Source: CAZZHG01 sp964653655 (GTDB lineage Bacteria; Bdellovibrionota; FAC87; UBA2466). From it: 64,000 bases of DNA. The position numbers and the translations under genes are program-made. Positions within the stretch are counted from its first letter, which is position 1. Each line of letters opens with the position of its first letter. The DNA lies in the NCBI GenBank assembly GCA_964653655.1, contig CAZZHG010000017.1, positions 1 to 64,000 on the forward strand, in the 5' to 3' direction. Under the pieces are notes generated by a model that did no database searches, had not been told where the DNA came from, and saw nothing but the letters and a program-made list of their open reading frames with translations. Below are positions 43,228 through 51,126 of this stretch, one piece after another.

Positions 43228-44538
43228 ATGATGCTGCGTTGGTTGGTACTTATTTTGTTCGTGTCCGTGGTGGGTCTCGCGGAGACCGAACAGCACGCTG
43301 AAGACGGCAAAGGGCCCGACGCGACCGAAGCTCCCAAAGCGGAGCGCCCCAAGCAAAAGGAAACGACTTTGAAGCCCGAGGAGACGCGCCTTCTGTCGGC
43401 CATGTTCCGAATCCCGACCAAGACCGTGGAAGACGTTTACGGCGGAAGCGATGCCGAGTTCAGCATCCCGAAAGCCGTGGACGCCGCGATGGCCGGTGAC
43501 GAAGCCCCCCTCGCCCGCATCGCCGCCGACCTTTACGGAAGCCTCAACCGCGAACAGGCGGACACCGCCTTCGGCGTGGTGGACAAAGCCCGCAATGACG
43601 AAATCGCGAAGAACCCCCGCGACGCGCGCTACATGGCGCTGCTCGACCGCCTGTTCTGGGCGGCCAAGATTGTGGACGGCAGCCCGGCTCAGTCGGAAGG
43701 CTCCGAGAAGTACAACGCCGTTTTCGACAAAGCTTTCAAGGAACGCCAGGACCGAATCGCCGACACCAAGGAGAAGGTCAAACAGGCTTTGGAAGGCAGC
43801 GAACCCGCGAAGGAAGCCCTTCGCAGCCGCTTCAACCGCAAGACTCTCTTGGCGTTCGTCGATGCTCAGCGTAAAGCGGGCAACACGAAGCTCGCCAACG
43901 ACATCATCAACGCCATTTCTTTCGGCGGCAAAAATGGAAATCAGAAGTATCTCGACATGAAAGTGGGAAAGGAAACCCACCGCCTGAACCTCGGTTTGAC
44001 GTCGGAGTCCATGGATAAGGCGCTCACCGCCTACAGCAACGCCAACGGCGGGCTGCACTCGGCGACGCTTTCCAAAAAAGCTTTCAAGAGCCCCGGTCGT
44101 ACTTTCAGCGTGGATGAAGGCGGCAAGCTCGCGACCAAAGTAGCCGACCGCGCCCCCCGGCAGTCGGGCCGTCAAGCGCGCCGCCAGGCCGCTCCCGAAC
44201 AGTCTTCCGGCTCGTCGACTTCCTCGGCGCCCCAGCAACAACGCACGGCCGCTAGATCTCAAGATTCCGCCGCGAAACCTTCGGCTGGGCAAACCACCAG
44301 CTCGAAGCCCGCGACCGGTGGCGGCGGCGGAGGCGGCGATTTAGCCGGCTTCGTCTCCAAGAACTGCACCGGCTGCCATAACGCCGGAGACCCCGAGGGT
44401 ACCGCCGACGGCAAGATCAAGAAGGGCTCGAAGGTCCTCTCCGTCGCCGAAGCCATCACGGCCACGAAACGCGTGCCGGCGATGCGCGACGCGGTTTCGG
44501 ACGCGGTCCGAAGCCAGCTGCAAGCGTTCGCGCGCTAA
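43228..44538 (+). CDS. Secreted single-haem cytochrome c-like protein, paralogue A
   Basis: A 436-residue exported protein: signal peptide (hydrophobic residues 3-18, GLAE), a charged linker, a large helical domain (about 50-285) that I do not recognise, a Ser/Gln/Ala-rich linker with a seven-Gly run (about 310-370), and a C-terminal segment with one CxxCH haem site (FVSKNCTGCHNAG, Cys380, Cys383, His384). The helical part is clearly related to the next gene: LRSRFNRKTLLAFVDAQRKA here against LVKRFGKDAVLDYVSAQLRN there. GGAG lies five bases before the ATG at 43228. Own sigma-54 promoter. Probably periplasmic. Confidence 0.72.
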   Translation: MMLRWLVLILFVSVVGLAETEQHAEDGKGPDATEAPKAERPKQKETTLKPEETRLLSAMFRIPTKTVEDVYGGSDAEFSIPKAVDAAMAGDEAPLARIAADLYGSLNREQADTAFGVVDKARNDEIAKNPRDARYMALLDRLFWAAKIVDGSPAQSEGSEKYNAVFDKAFKERQDRIADTKEKVKQALEGSEPAKEALRSRFNRKTLLAFVDAQRKAGNTKLANDIINAISFGGKNGNQKYLDMKVGKETHRLNLGLTSESMDKALTAYSNANGGLHSATLSKKAFKSPGRTFSVDEGGKLATKVADRAPRQSGRQARRQAAPEQSSGSSTSSAPQQQRTAARSQDSAAKPSAGQTTSSKPATGGGGGGGDLAGFVSKNCTGCHNAGDPEGTADGKIKKGSKVLSVAEAITATKRVPAMRDAVSDAVRSQLQAFAR

Positions 44539-44768
44539 AAGCCCGATACCAAATAGACTTCGCGAATTCGTCTAGAACATCGTCCACCGACGATATTTCA
44601 GGCTGTTTTTTCCGCACACGCGGTCTACGGCCTGGGCCCCCGTGAATTCCGGCACTTGGGAGAGACGGCTTTCGTCGCCGGCACCCGCCTGATTTCGGCA
44701 CTCCAGTTGCACTTCTAAACCTCAAATGCTCTAGCGCTCGCGGAAGTTGGTCGTAGGTGAGGTTGCGC
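44539..44768 (+). other. Regulatory region of the second sigma-54 gene
   Basis: Non-coding, 230 bp. TAGAC and GTCTA (44554-44558, 44570-44574) flank TTCGCGAATTC, about 130 bp before the -24 element, the same core as upstream of the first gene. A weak hairpin ATCGTC/GACGAT and a T-run near 44605 might end the preceding transcript. Confidence 0.45.
44696..44711 (+). promoter_or_regulatory. Sigma-54 promoter of the second haem-motif protein
   Basis: CGGCACtccagTTGCA: -24 element 44696-44701 with the GG intact, five-base spacer, -12 element 44707-44711. Predicted start near 44723, about 46 nt before the ATG at 44769. Confidence 0.72.
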
Positions 44769-46343
44769 ATGCGGTACCGGACGTTCAAAGGTTGCCTAAT
44801 TTCATTCCTGCTGATCCCCCAGTTAGCCGTATTCGCGCTGGAAACGGATCACGATGCCCCGGCCAACGGCCCCGCGCCCCTGCAGCGGCCCTCCGGCGAA
44901 GCCGGCGCCGTCTCCGTCGACCAACTCAAGAAAAACGTGAGAGAAATTCAGAACGCCGGAACCCCGAACTGGTGGAAGTCCGTAAACGCCCTTCTCGACC
45001 AGACGACCTCCGCCGACGCCGCCGCCTTCGCGAAGGAGATCGCCGAAGGCCGCCGCCAGAATCTTTTCAACTTCGCGGTCCAGGCCAGAGCCATGGACAC
45101 GGCCGCGCTGAAAGAAGCGACCCGGAAGACGGGCGCGCCGGAAGCCCGCGAAGCGGCCGTGAACGAAATGGAACGCCGGCTTCAGGATCCGCTCACCAAA
45201 TTCATCGCCGAGCATTACTCACTTCGCCCGGAGCTCGCGATGAAATATGCGGCCGAGTTGAAGAAAGCCAAGGGCGACGACGCCAAGACGGCGAAACTCC
45301 TCGCGAGGCTTCTCGGCACCCTGAACCGCGCCCAGAGAGAGGCCCTGCTGAAAGCCGCCTCCGATTCGGCCAAGAACCCCGGCATCGACTCCGAAATTCT
45401 CGGCAAGATCGCGCAAGCCGTGACGGTTTCCCTCGGCGGCGATCCCAACACCGCTTTCAAACAAGCCTTCAAACAGGAGTGGGGCGCCACGACCGAGCGC
45501 AATCGTCAATTCGATCAACTGCTGTCGAACGCGCTCTCCGGTGACAAAGCGTCGCGCGACGAGCTCGTGAAACGCTTCGGCAAGGACGCGGTTCTGGACT
45601 ACGTCAGCGCCCAGCTTCGAAACGGAAACGACGGCCGGGCCGTGGAGCTGGCCAAAGCCATCGCGAGAAAAGACGCCGACGGCAACCTTTTCCTCGACCT
45701 GAACCCGGACAACGCGGCGCTGGCCACCGACACGAAGGGGCAGTCGCTGTTTCTCGGCAACGAAAAATCCAACGAGAGCATCCGCGCCGCGCTCTCCGCG
45801 TTCGACAACAGCAACGCGAAAGACCACGGCGACGTGACGAGCTTCGACCCGGGCACCAAGGGACGGCTGCAGCAGTTTTCTCTAGGCGACTCGGCCCCCG
45901 CGGGGGGCCGGCGCGTGTTCGCCTCCGCCGGAGCGGACGGACGTCCGGCCCTGAGCGAGGTTCCGGCCGGCCAGGCGCTTCCGACCAATGTCGCGAGCGA
46001 AAAAATCATCACGACCCGGCCGCTTCCGGAGCCCAAGCCCCTGGAGACGCCGAAACCGCCCACGACGACGCCCCCTCCGTCCAACACGAGCGGCAAGCTC
46101 TCGGACGCGGACGCGAAGGCGCTTCTCAACAACAAGTGCCAGAGATGCCACGGAGACGGCGGGACCGTGACGGACGCGTTCCACTACACGGACGCGGACT
46201 TCAACAACAAGGCGAAATTGAAGAAAATGGCGGCCGCCATGCAGAAGTCCGGCACCCGGCGCATGCCGAAGAACGACCCGGGCTTCGGAGACACGGCCGA
46301 GGGCAAGAAGCTGCTCCAATGGCTGGCCGACAAAACGAAGTGA
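44769..46343 (+). CDS. Secreted single-haem cytochrome c-like protein, paralogue B
   Basis: A 524-residue protein with a signal peptide (MRYRTFKGCLISFLLIPQLA), a long helical domain (about 50-370) homologous in its second half to the preceding gene, a Pro/Thr-rich linker (ETPKPPTTTPPPSN) and a C-terminal haem domain with CxxCH (LLNNKCQRCHGDGG, Cys457, Cys460, His461). A downstream GTRRMPKND methionine is a candidate sixth ligand. The ATG at 44769 is preferred because AGGTGAGG lies six bases upstream; a GTG at 44757 is also in frame. The fold of the N-terminal part and the electron-transfer partner are unknown. Confidence 0.75.
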   Translation: MRYRTFKGCLISFLLIPQLAVFALETDHDAPANGPAPLQRPSGEAGAVSVDQLKKNVREIQNAGTPNWWKSVNALLDQTTSADAAAFAKEIAEGRRQNLFNFAVQARAMDTAALKEATRKTGAPEAREAAVNEMERRLQDPLTKFIAEHYSLRPELAMKYAAELKKAKGDDAKTAKLLARLLGTLNRAQREALLKAASDSAKNPGIDSEILGKIAQAVTVSLGGDPNTAFKQAFKQEWGATTERNRQFDQLLSNALSGDKASRDELVKRFGKDAVLDYVSAQLRNGNDGRAVELAKAIARKDADGNLFLDLNPDNAALATDTKGQSLFLGNEKSNESIRAALSAFDNSNAKDHGDVTSFDPGTKGRLQQFSLGDSAPAGGRRVFASAGADGRPALSEVPAGQALPTNVASEKIITTRPLPEPKPLETPKPPTTTPPPSNTSGKLSDADAKALLNNKCQRCHGDGGTVTDAFHYTDADFNNKAKLKKMAAAMQKSGTRRMPKNDPGFGDTAEGKKLLQWLADKTK

Positions 46344-46379
46344 GTCACCGACTCGCCGCATCACTTCTATGCTTTGGAC

Positions 46380-46407
46380 TTGACTAAACCTCGATATTTT
46401 CTATGGT
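46380..46407 (+). promoter_or_regulatory. Sigma-70 promoter of the gcvH operon
   Basis: TTGACT (46380-46385), 16-bp spacer, TATGGT (46402-46407). Predicted start near 46414 leaves a leader of about 18 nt containing AAAGGGA, the ribosome site of gcvH. Confidence 0.6.
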
Positions 46408-46431
46408 ATTGCCCACGAAAGGGAATGCCAT

Positions 46432-46821
46432 ATGAAGATCCCCGAGGGGTTGAAGTACACGAACGAGCACGAGTGGGTTTATCTCGACGATGACAACATC
46501 GCCACCATCGGCATTTCCGATTTCGCCCAGGAATCCTTGGGCGACATCACTTTCCTCCAGCTTCCCAAGGAAGGCGAAAACATCCAGAAGGACGATCCCT
46601 TCGGCGTCGTGGAATCGGTCAAAGCGGTAAGCGACCTTTACGCTCCGGTCACCGGCCGCGTGGTCGAGGTAAATCAGCCGCTTCTGCAATCGCCGGAGCT
46701 CATCAACGAAGACCCCTACACCGACGGCTGGATGATCAAGGTCGAGGTCAAGGACACCACCGAGGTCGACGACCTCATGGATCACAAAGCGTACCGCGCT
46801 TACGTTGAGGAAAATGCCTAG
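46432..46821 (+). CDS. gcvH: Glycine cleavage system H protein
   Basis: Lipoyl carrier that shuttles the aminomethyl group among the P, T and L proteins. The 129-residue protein has the lipoylated lysine at 64 in VVESVKAVSDLYAPVTG and the family start GLKYTNEHEWVYLDDD. No lipoamide dehydrogenase (L protein) gene is in the window. First gene of gcvH-gcvPA-gcvPB; its end overlaps gcvPA by eight bases. Confidence 0.97.
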   Translation: MKIPEGLKYTNEHEWVYLDDDNIATIGISDFAQESLGDITFLQLPKEGENIQKDDPFGVVESVKAVSDLYAPVTGRVVEVNQPLLQSPELINEDPYTDGWMIKVEVKDTTEVDDLMDHKAYRAYVEENA

Positions 46822-48205
46822 TATCCCCCTCACCCCCGATGAAGAGAAAAAGATGCTCGCCGCCGTCGGGCTGGCCGGGCTCGACGATCTTTTCTCCACG
46901 ATCCCTCCCAAAATCCGGGAGAAGGCCGAGCTGAAGTTCGAGCTTCCCGACTGCCCCTCGACTCGCACGAAAGGGCTCTCCGAGCACGAGCTGCGCAAGT
47001 ATTTCGGCCGGCTCTCGGCCAAGAATCAAAAGGCGGACATTCACTTTCTGGGCGGCGGCATCTACGACAACATCGTTCCCGCCATCGTCGATCAGCTCGC
47101 GCTTCGCGGCGAGTTCCTCACCACGTACACGCCCTACCAGCCGGAGATCAGCCAAGGCACGCTTCAGGTCATCTTCGAGTTCCAAACCTTGATCTCCCGC
47201 ATGACGGGAATGGAAGTGGCCAACGCCTCCATGTACGACGGCCCGACCGCCACCGCCGAAGCGGTGCTCATGGCCCAGCGGATTTCGACCTCCGAGAAAA
47301 AGAATTTCCTGATCGCCAGCGCCCTCCCTCCGGACACGAAGGAAGTCGTGCGCACGTTCCTGCGCTATCAGCCGGGCCAATGCACCGAAGTCGGCTGGAC
47401 GAAGGACGGCACGCTCGATCTCGACGCGCTCGCCAAGGCTCTGAAGGATCAGGCGCCGGTCGCCCTGGTCGTCGGCTACCCGAACTATTTCGGAGTCGTC
47501 GAGCCGCTGGCGAAAATCCGGGCCGCCCTTCCCGCGGAAACTCTTCTCATCACGAGCAGCGCGGACCCATCGGCGCTTTCTCTGTTCGAATCTCCGGGAA
47601 AACTCGGCGCCGACATCGTCGCCGGCGAAGCTCACCAGTTCGGCACGCCCATGCTGTTCGGCGGGCCGCACCTCGGGTTCTTCGCGACGAAAAAGGAATT
47701 TCTCCGCAATATGCCGGGACGGCTTTGCGGCGAGACGACGGACGCTCACGGCAAGCGGGCCTACACGCTGACGCTTTCCACGCGCGAGCAGCACATCCGG
47801 CGCGAACGGGCGACTTCGAATATTTGCACGAACCAGGGGCTAATCGCGCTCCGGGCCACCATTTATCTCAGCTTCCTCGGCAAGCAGGGCTTCGTGAATC
47901 TCGGCGAGACGAATTACTCGCTCTTTGATTACCTGGCGAAATCCCTGGAGGCGGTCGGCATCCGGCGCAAGTTCTCCGGCCCCCATTACCGCGAAGGCGT
48001 TTTCGAAGTTCCGAATCTCAAACACCGGTTTCAGAAGGCCTTGGACAAGGGTGTGCTCCCCGGCTCGCGGCTCACCGGCCGTTTCCGCTGGGAGAACAGC
48101 AACCTTCCGGCCGACGAGTTCGCGAACTCCCTTCTCATCTGCGCCCATCCGAAGCACTCGCGCCAGGATATCGACAGGCTAGTGGAGGTGATTTCCTGTG
48201 ACTGA
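46814..48205 (+). CDS. gcvPA: Glycine dehydrogenase (decarboxylating) subunit 1
   Basis: N-terminal half of the split P protein that decarboxylates glycine with PLP in the second subunit. 463 residues; IPLTPDEEKKMLAAVG, FLGGGIYDNIVPAIVDQL, TPYQPEISQGTLQVIFEFQT and NASMYDGPTATAEA are diagnostic. The ATG at 46814 follows TGAGGA and overlaps gcvH; an upstream TTG at 46805 is weaker. It overlaps gcvPB by eight bases, ensuring equal synthesis of the two subunits. Confidence 0.95.
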   Translation: MPSIPLTPDEEKKMLAAVGLAGLDDLFSTIPPKIREKAELKFELPDCPSTRTKGLSEHELRKYFGRLSAKNQKADIHFLGGGIYDNIVPAIVDQLALRGEFLTTYTPYQPEISQGTLQVIFEFQTLISRMTGMEVANASMYDGPTATAEAVLMAQRISTSEKKNFLIASALPPDTKEVVRTFLRYQPGQCTEVGWTKDGTLDLDALAKALKDQAPVALVVGYPNYFGVVEPLAKIRAALPAETLLITSSADPSALSLFESPGKLGADIVAGEAHQFGTPMLFGGPHLGFFATKKEFLRNMPGRLCGETTDAHGKRAYTLTLSTREQHIRRERATSNICTNQGLIALRATIYLSFLGKQGFVNLGETNYSLFDYLAKSLEAVGIRRKFSGPHYREGVFEVPNLKHRFQKALDKGVLPGSRLTGRFRWENSNLPADEFANSLLICAHPKHSRQDIDRLVEVISCD

Positions 48206-49697
48206 GAAGCCCGACACGGCACCGGTCAGCCAAGCCACCCGCGGCCTCGCCATGGAAGAAGGCACCATTTTCGATCGCTCCTCCGCGGGACGAGTCGGCT
48301 TCGAGCTTCCGCTGCTCGAAGTTCCGGCCAAACGCCCCCAGGAAGGCGCCCGCTCAGCTCCCGCGGAGCTGCCCGAGGTGAGCGAGCTGGACACCGTCCG
48401 CCACTTTACGCGTTTATCGTCTTGGAACTACTCCATCGACACCGGCACGTTCCCGCTGGGCTCGTGCACGATGAAGTACAACCCGCGCATCAACGAAGAG
48501 CTCGCGGCCCTGCCCGGCCTCGCCAACATCCACCCGGATATGCCGGCGGAGACCTGTCAGGGCGCCCTCGAAGTCATCCACCGTTGCGAACGCGTGCTCT
48601 GTGACATTTCCGGGCTCGACGAATGCTCCGTGCAACCGGCGGCGGGCGCTCACGGCGAGTTCACGGGGCTTGCGATCATCCGCGCGTTCCACGAAAGCCT
48701 CGGCAGCGCGCGAAATCTCGTTCTCGTTCCGGACTCCGCCCACGGCACGAACCCGGCCACCTGCACGCTGGTCGGTTACAAAGTCGTCCAGCTGAAAACC
48801 GGCGCGAACGGCATCGCCACCGTGGAATCCGTCGAGGAAGCCATCGAGAAGCACGGCCGCGACATCGCCGCCATGATGGTCACCAATCCCTCGACCCTCG
48901 GGCTCTTCGAATCGAATCTTCCGGAGATCGCCGACCGGCTGCACGCCATCGGCGCCCAGATCTACATGGACGGCGCGAACATGAACGCGGTTCTCGGCGT
49001 CGCCAAAGCACGCGACCTCGGCGTCGACGTCCAGCACTTCAATTTGCACAAGACCTTCTCCACGCCTCACGGCGGAGGCGGTCCCGGCGCGGGTCCGGTG
49101 GCGGTACGAAGCCACCTCGCGCCCTTTCTGCCCAACCCCCGCGTGCGTTTTGTCGACGGCAAGTACTCCATCGAGCAGCTTCCCCAGAGCGTCGGCAAAG
49201 TAAAAAGCGGCATGGGCAATTTCGGCGTCATCGTCCGCGCGCTGGCTTACATTCTCCATCACGGCGCTCCGGGCTTGAAAAGGGTTTCCCAGGCGGCGGT
49301 CCTCAACGCGAATTACCTCCGGGTACGCCTGCAGGATTTGTATCCGACGGCCGTGGAACGGCAGAGCATGCACGAGTGCGTGCTCACGGATCAGAAGTTC
49401 TCCAAGAAGAACGGCGTCAAGACCCTGCAAATCGCAAAAGCCCTCATCGACCGAGGCTACCATCCGCCCACGATCTACTTCCCGCTAATCGTTCCCGGGG
49501 CCATGCTGATCGAGCCCACGGAAACGGAGAGCCTCCGGGAATTGGACGGGCTCGTGGCCGCCTTCCGGGACATCGCCCGCCTGATCGAGTCGGGAGAGAC
49601 CTTTGAAAACGCACCCACAAAAACAATCGTGGGAAAGGTGGATGAGGTGGGAGCGGCTCGGCGCCCAATCCTCACGGTGGACGACCGGACTCGGTGA
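48198..49697 (+). CDS. gcvPB: Glycine dehydrogenase (decarboxylating) subunit 2
   Basis: PLP-binding half of the split P protein. The 499-residue protein has GSCTMKYNPRINEELAALPG, AAGAHGEFTGL, PDSAHGTNPATCTLVGY, the PLP lysine in FNLHKTFSTPHGGGGPG, and the C-terminal PTETESLRELD. The start is a GTG at 48198. The C-terminus after about residue 465 overlaps the reading frame of the following membrane protein by 56 bases (or 95 if that gene begins at 49603). Confidence 0.95.
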   Translation: MTEKPDTAPVSQATRGLAMEEGTIFDRSSAGRVGFELPLLEVPAKRPQEGARSAPAELPEVSELDTVRHFTRLSSWNYSIDTGTFPLGSCTMKYNPRINEELAALPGLANIHPDMPAETCQGALEVIHRCERVLCDISGLDECSVQPAAGAHGEFTGLAIIRAFHESLGSARNLVLVPDSAHGTNPATCTLVGYKVVQLKTGANGIATVESVEEAIEKHGRDIAAMMVTNPSTLGLFESNLPEIADRLHAIGAQIYMDGANMNAVLGVAKARDLGVDVQHFNLHKTFSTPHGGGGPGAGPVAVRSHLAPFLPNPRVRFVDGKYSIEQLPQSVGKVKSGMGNFGVIVRALAYILHHGAPGLKRVSQAAVLNANYLRVRLQDLYPTAVERQSMHECVLTDQKFSKKNGVKTLQIAKALIDRGYHPPTIYFPLIVPGAMLIEPTETESLRELDGLVAAFRDIARLIESGETFENAPTKTIVGKVDEVGAARRPILTVDDRTR

Positions 49698-51126
49698 TCA
49701 AGGCTTCACCGTCGGACTCATCGTCTTCACGCTGCTCCATTTCCTGCTCTCCGTGCATTTCCCTCTCGCCGAGGACGAGCTCTATTATTGGAGCTGGGCG
49801 CGCGATCTTCAGTGGAGTTACTTCGACCACCCGCCCATGGTCGCCTATCTCATCCGTTTCTCGACGGCGATTTTCGGAAACAATGCGTTCGGAATCCGCT
49901 TTTTCTCCGTCCTGTCGGGCACGCTGATCCTTTGGGTCCTCGGCCACCGGATGACCGGACGCGGTCTGATTCTCGCTCTCGCCTGCACGCCGGTCGTCGC
50001 GGTGCTGTCTCTGTACATGACCCCGGACATTCCGCTCATCGCTTTTTGGCTTCTCTATGCCCAGTGGGCCGCCGCCGTGAACCGGCGCCTTCAGGAGTGG
50101 GGCAACGATCCGGTCCAGCGCGTGTACCATCAGTCGCCGATACCGGCGAGCCTTTGGGCGGTCGGAGGCTTACTTCTCGGGCTCGGAATGCTCAGCAAAT
50201 ACACGATGGCCCTCGCGCCGCTTTGCTTCGGGCTTCTGTGCCTCATGAACTACCGGTTGCGGGCTTGGATCTCGGGCTTCGCTCTCCACCTTTCGATCGC
50301 CTTTCTCGTTTCGCTTCCAATCCTCGTCTACAATCTGCAGACGGGTTTCCTTCCGCTTCGTTTTCAGTGGGGCCACTCCCTGGGGGCGAGCGCACCGCCC
50401 GCCTTTTGGAATTTCATGACCGGTCAGCTAGCTCTCGTCGGCGCGCTCCCGTTCCTGATGGCGCCGTGGATCGTCGCCTTCCGCCGCCGGCTCTGCGCGA
50501 TACCCGAGTTGCAGGTCGCCTACTACTTCTTCATCCCGCCCCTCACTTTCTTTCTGATTCAGGCGGCGCGCGCCCCCATGGAAGGCAACTGGAGCCTGGT
50601 CGCGTACGTTCTCTTTTGGCCGCTCGCTCACGTTCTGCTCTCCGATAACTCCTTCAAGACCGCCGGAAGAATCCTCGTGCTCCTCACCATGGCGCCCGCA
50701 TTCGCCGTTACCCTGGGCCTTCTGATTCACAGCTTTCACCCCCTTGCCGTGGTCCCCATCGAGAAGGACCGGCTAGTGGCGCTGAGAGGCAAGCAGGCGG
50801 CCGTGGAAAAGCTCGCCGCCGACTTCAAGACGTCCCACGCGGGACAGAGCGTTTTCTCGCCGACGTACCAGTGGACGTCTTACTTACGTTATGCGGGCCT
50901 GCCCGTGCGGCCTCTGCCCCTCGGCCGGATGAATCACTTCCGGATGCGGGATGCGGGCGACGTCTGCGCCGAGACACAAGCCTTCGTTCTCGTCGAGGGC
51001 GGCGCCGTGGATCCGCTTCTCTCCTGCTTCCCCAACCGCGAGGAACTCGAGTTCGAGCCGATAGTCATCCGCGGCAAGACCGTGGGCAATCTGACTCTCC
51101 AGAGGTTTTCGAGGGCGCTTCCTTGA
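49642..51126 (+). CDS. Integral membrane glycosyltransferase (ArnT/PMT-like, GT83/GT39 type)
   Basis: A 494-residue polytopic membrane protein with about ten hydrophobic segments. The first periplasmic loop after helix 1 is AEDELYYWSWARDLQWSYFD followed by HPPMVAY, the acidic DE-YY-W-HPP motif of lipid-linked sugar transferases such as ArnT. It probably moves a sugar from polyprenyl phosphate to lipid A, a glycan or a protein. AAAGGTGG directly before the ATG at 49642 supports that start; a TTG at 49603 is in frame. Coupled to the PHP gene by TTGA. Confidence 0.85.
   Translation: MRWERLGAQSSRWTTGLGDQGFTVGLIVFTLLHFLLSVHFPLAEDELYYWSWARDLQWSYFDHPPMVAYLIRFSTAIFGNNAFGIRFFSVLSGTLILWVLGHRMTGRGLILALACTPVVAVLSLYMTPDIPLIAFWLLYAQWAAAVNRRLQEWGNDPVQRVYHQSPIPASLWAVGGLLLGLGMLSKYTMALAPLCFGLLCLMNYRLRAWISGFALHLSIAFLVSLPILVYNLQTGFLPLRFQWGHSLGASAPPAFWNFMTGQLALVGALPFLMAPWIVAFRRRLCAIPELQVAYYFFIPPLTFFLIQAARAPMEGNWSLVAYVLFWPLAHVLLSDNSFKTAGRILVLLTMAPAFAVTLGLLIHSFHPLAVVPIEKDRLVALRGKQAAVEKLAADFKTSHAGQSVFSPTYQWTSYLRYAGLPVRPLPLGRMNHFRMRDAGDVCAETQAFVLVEGGAVDPLLSCFPNREELEFEPIVIRGKTVGNLTLQRFSRALP

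Noticed and set aside
50871..51122. N-terminal extension of the PHP-protein frame
   Set aside because: Arg/Ser-rich sequence inside the glycosyltransferase gene in another frame. The TTGA-coupled start precedes the membrane anchor.
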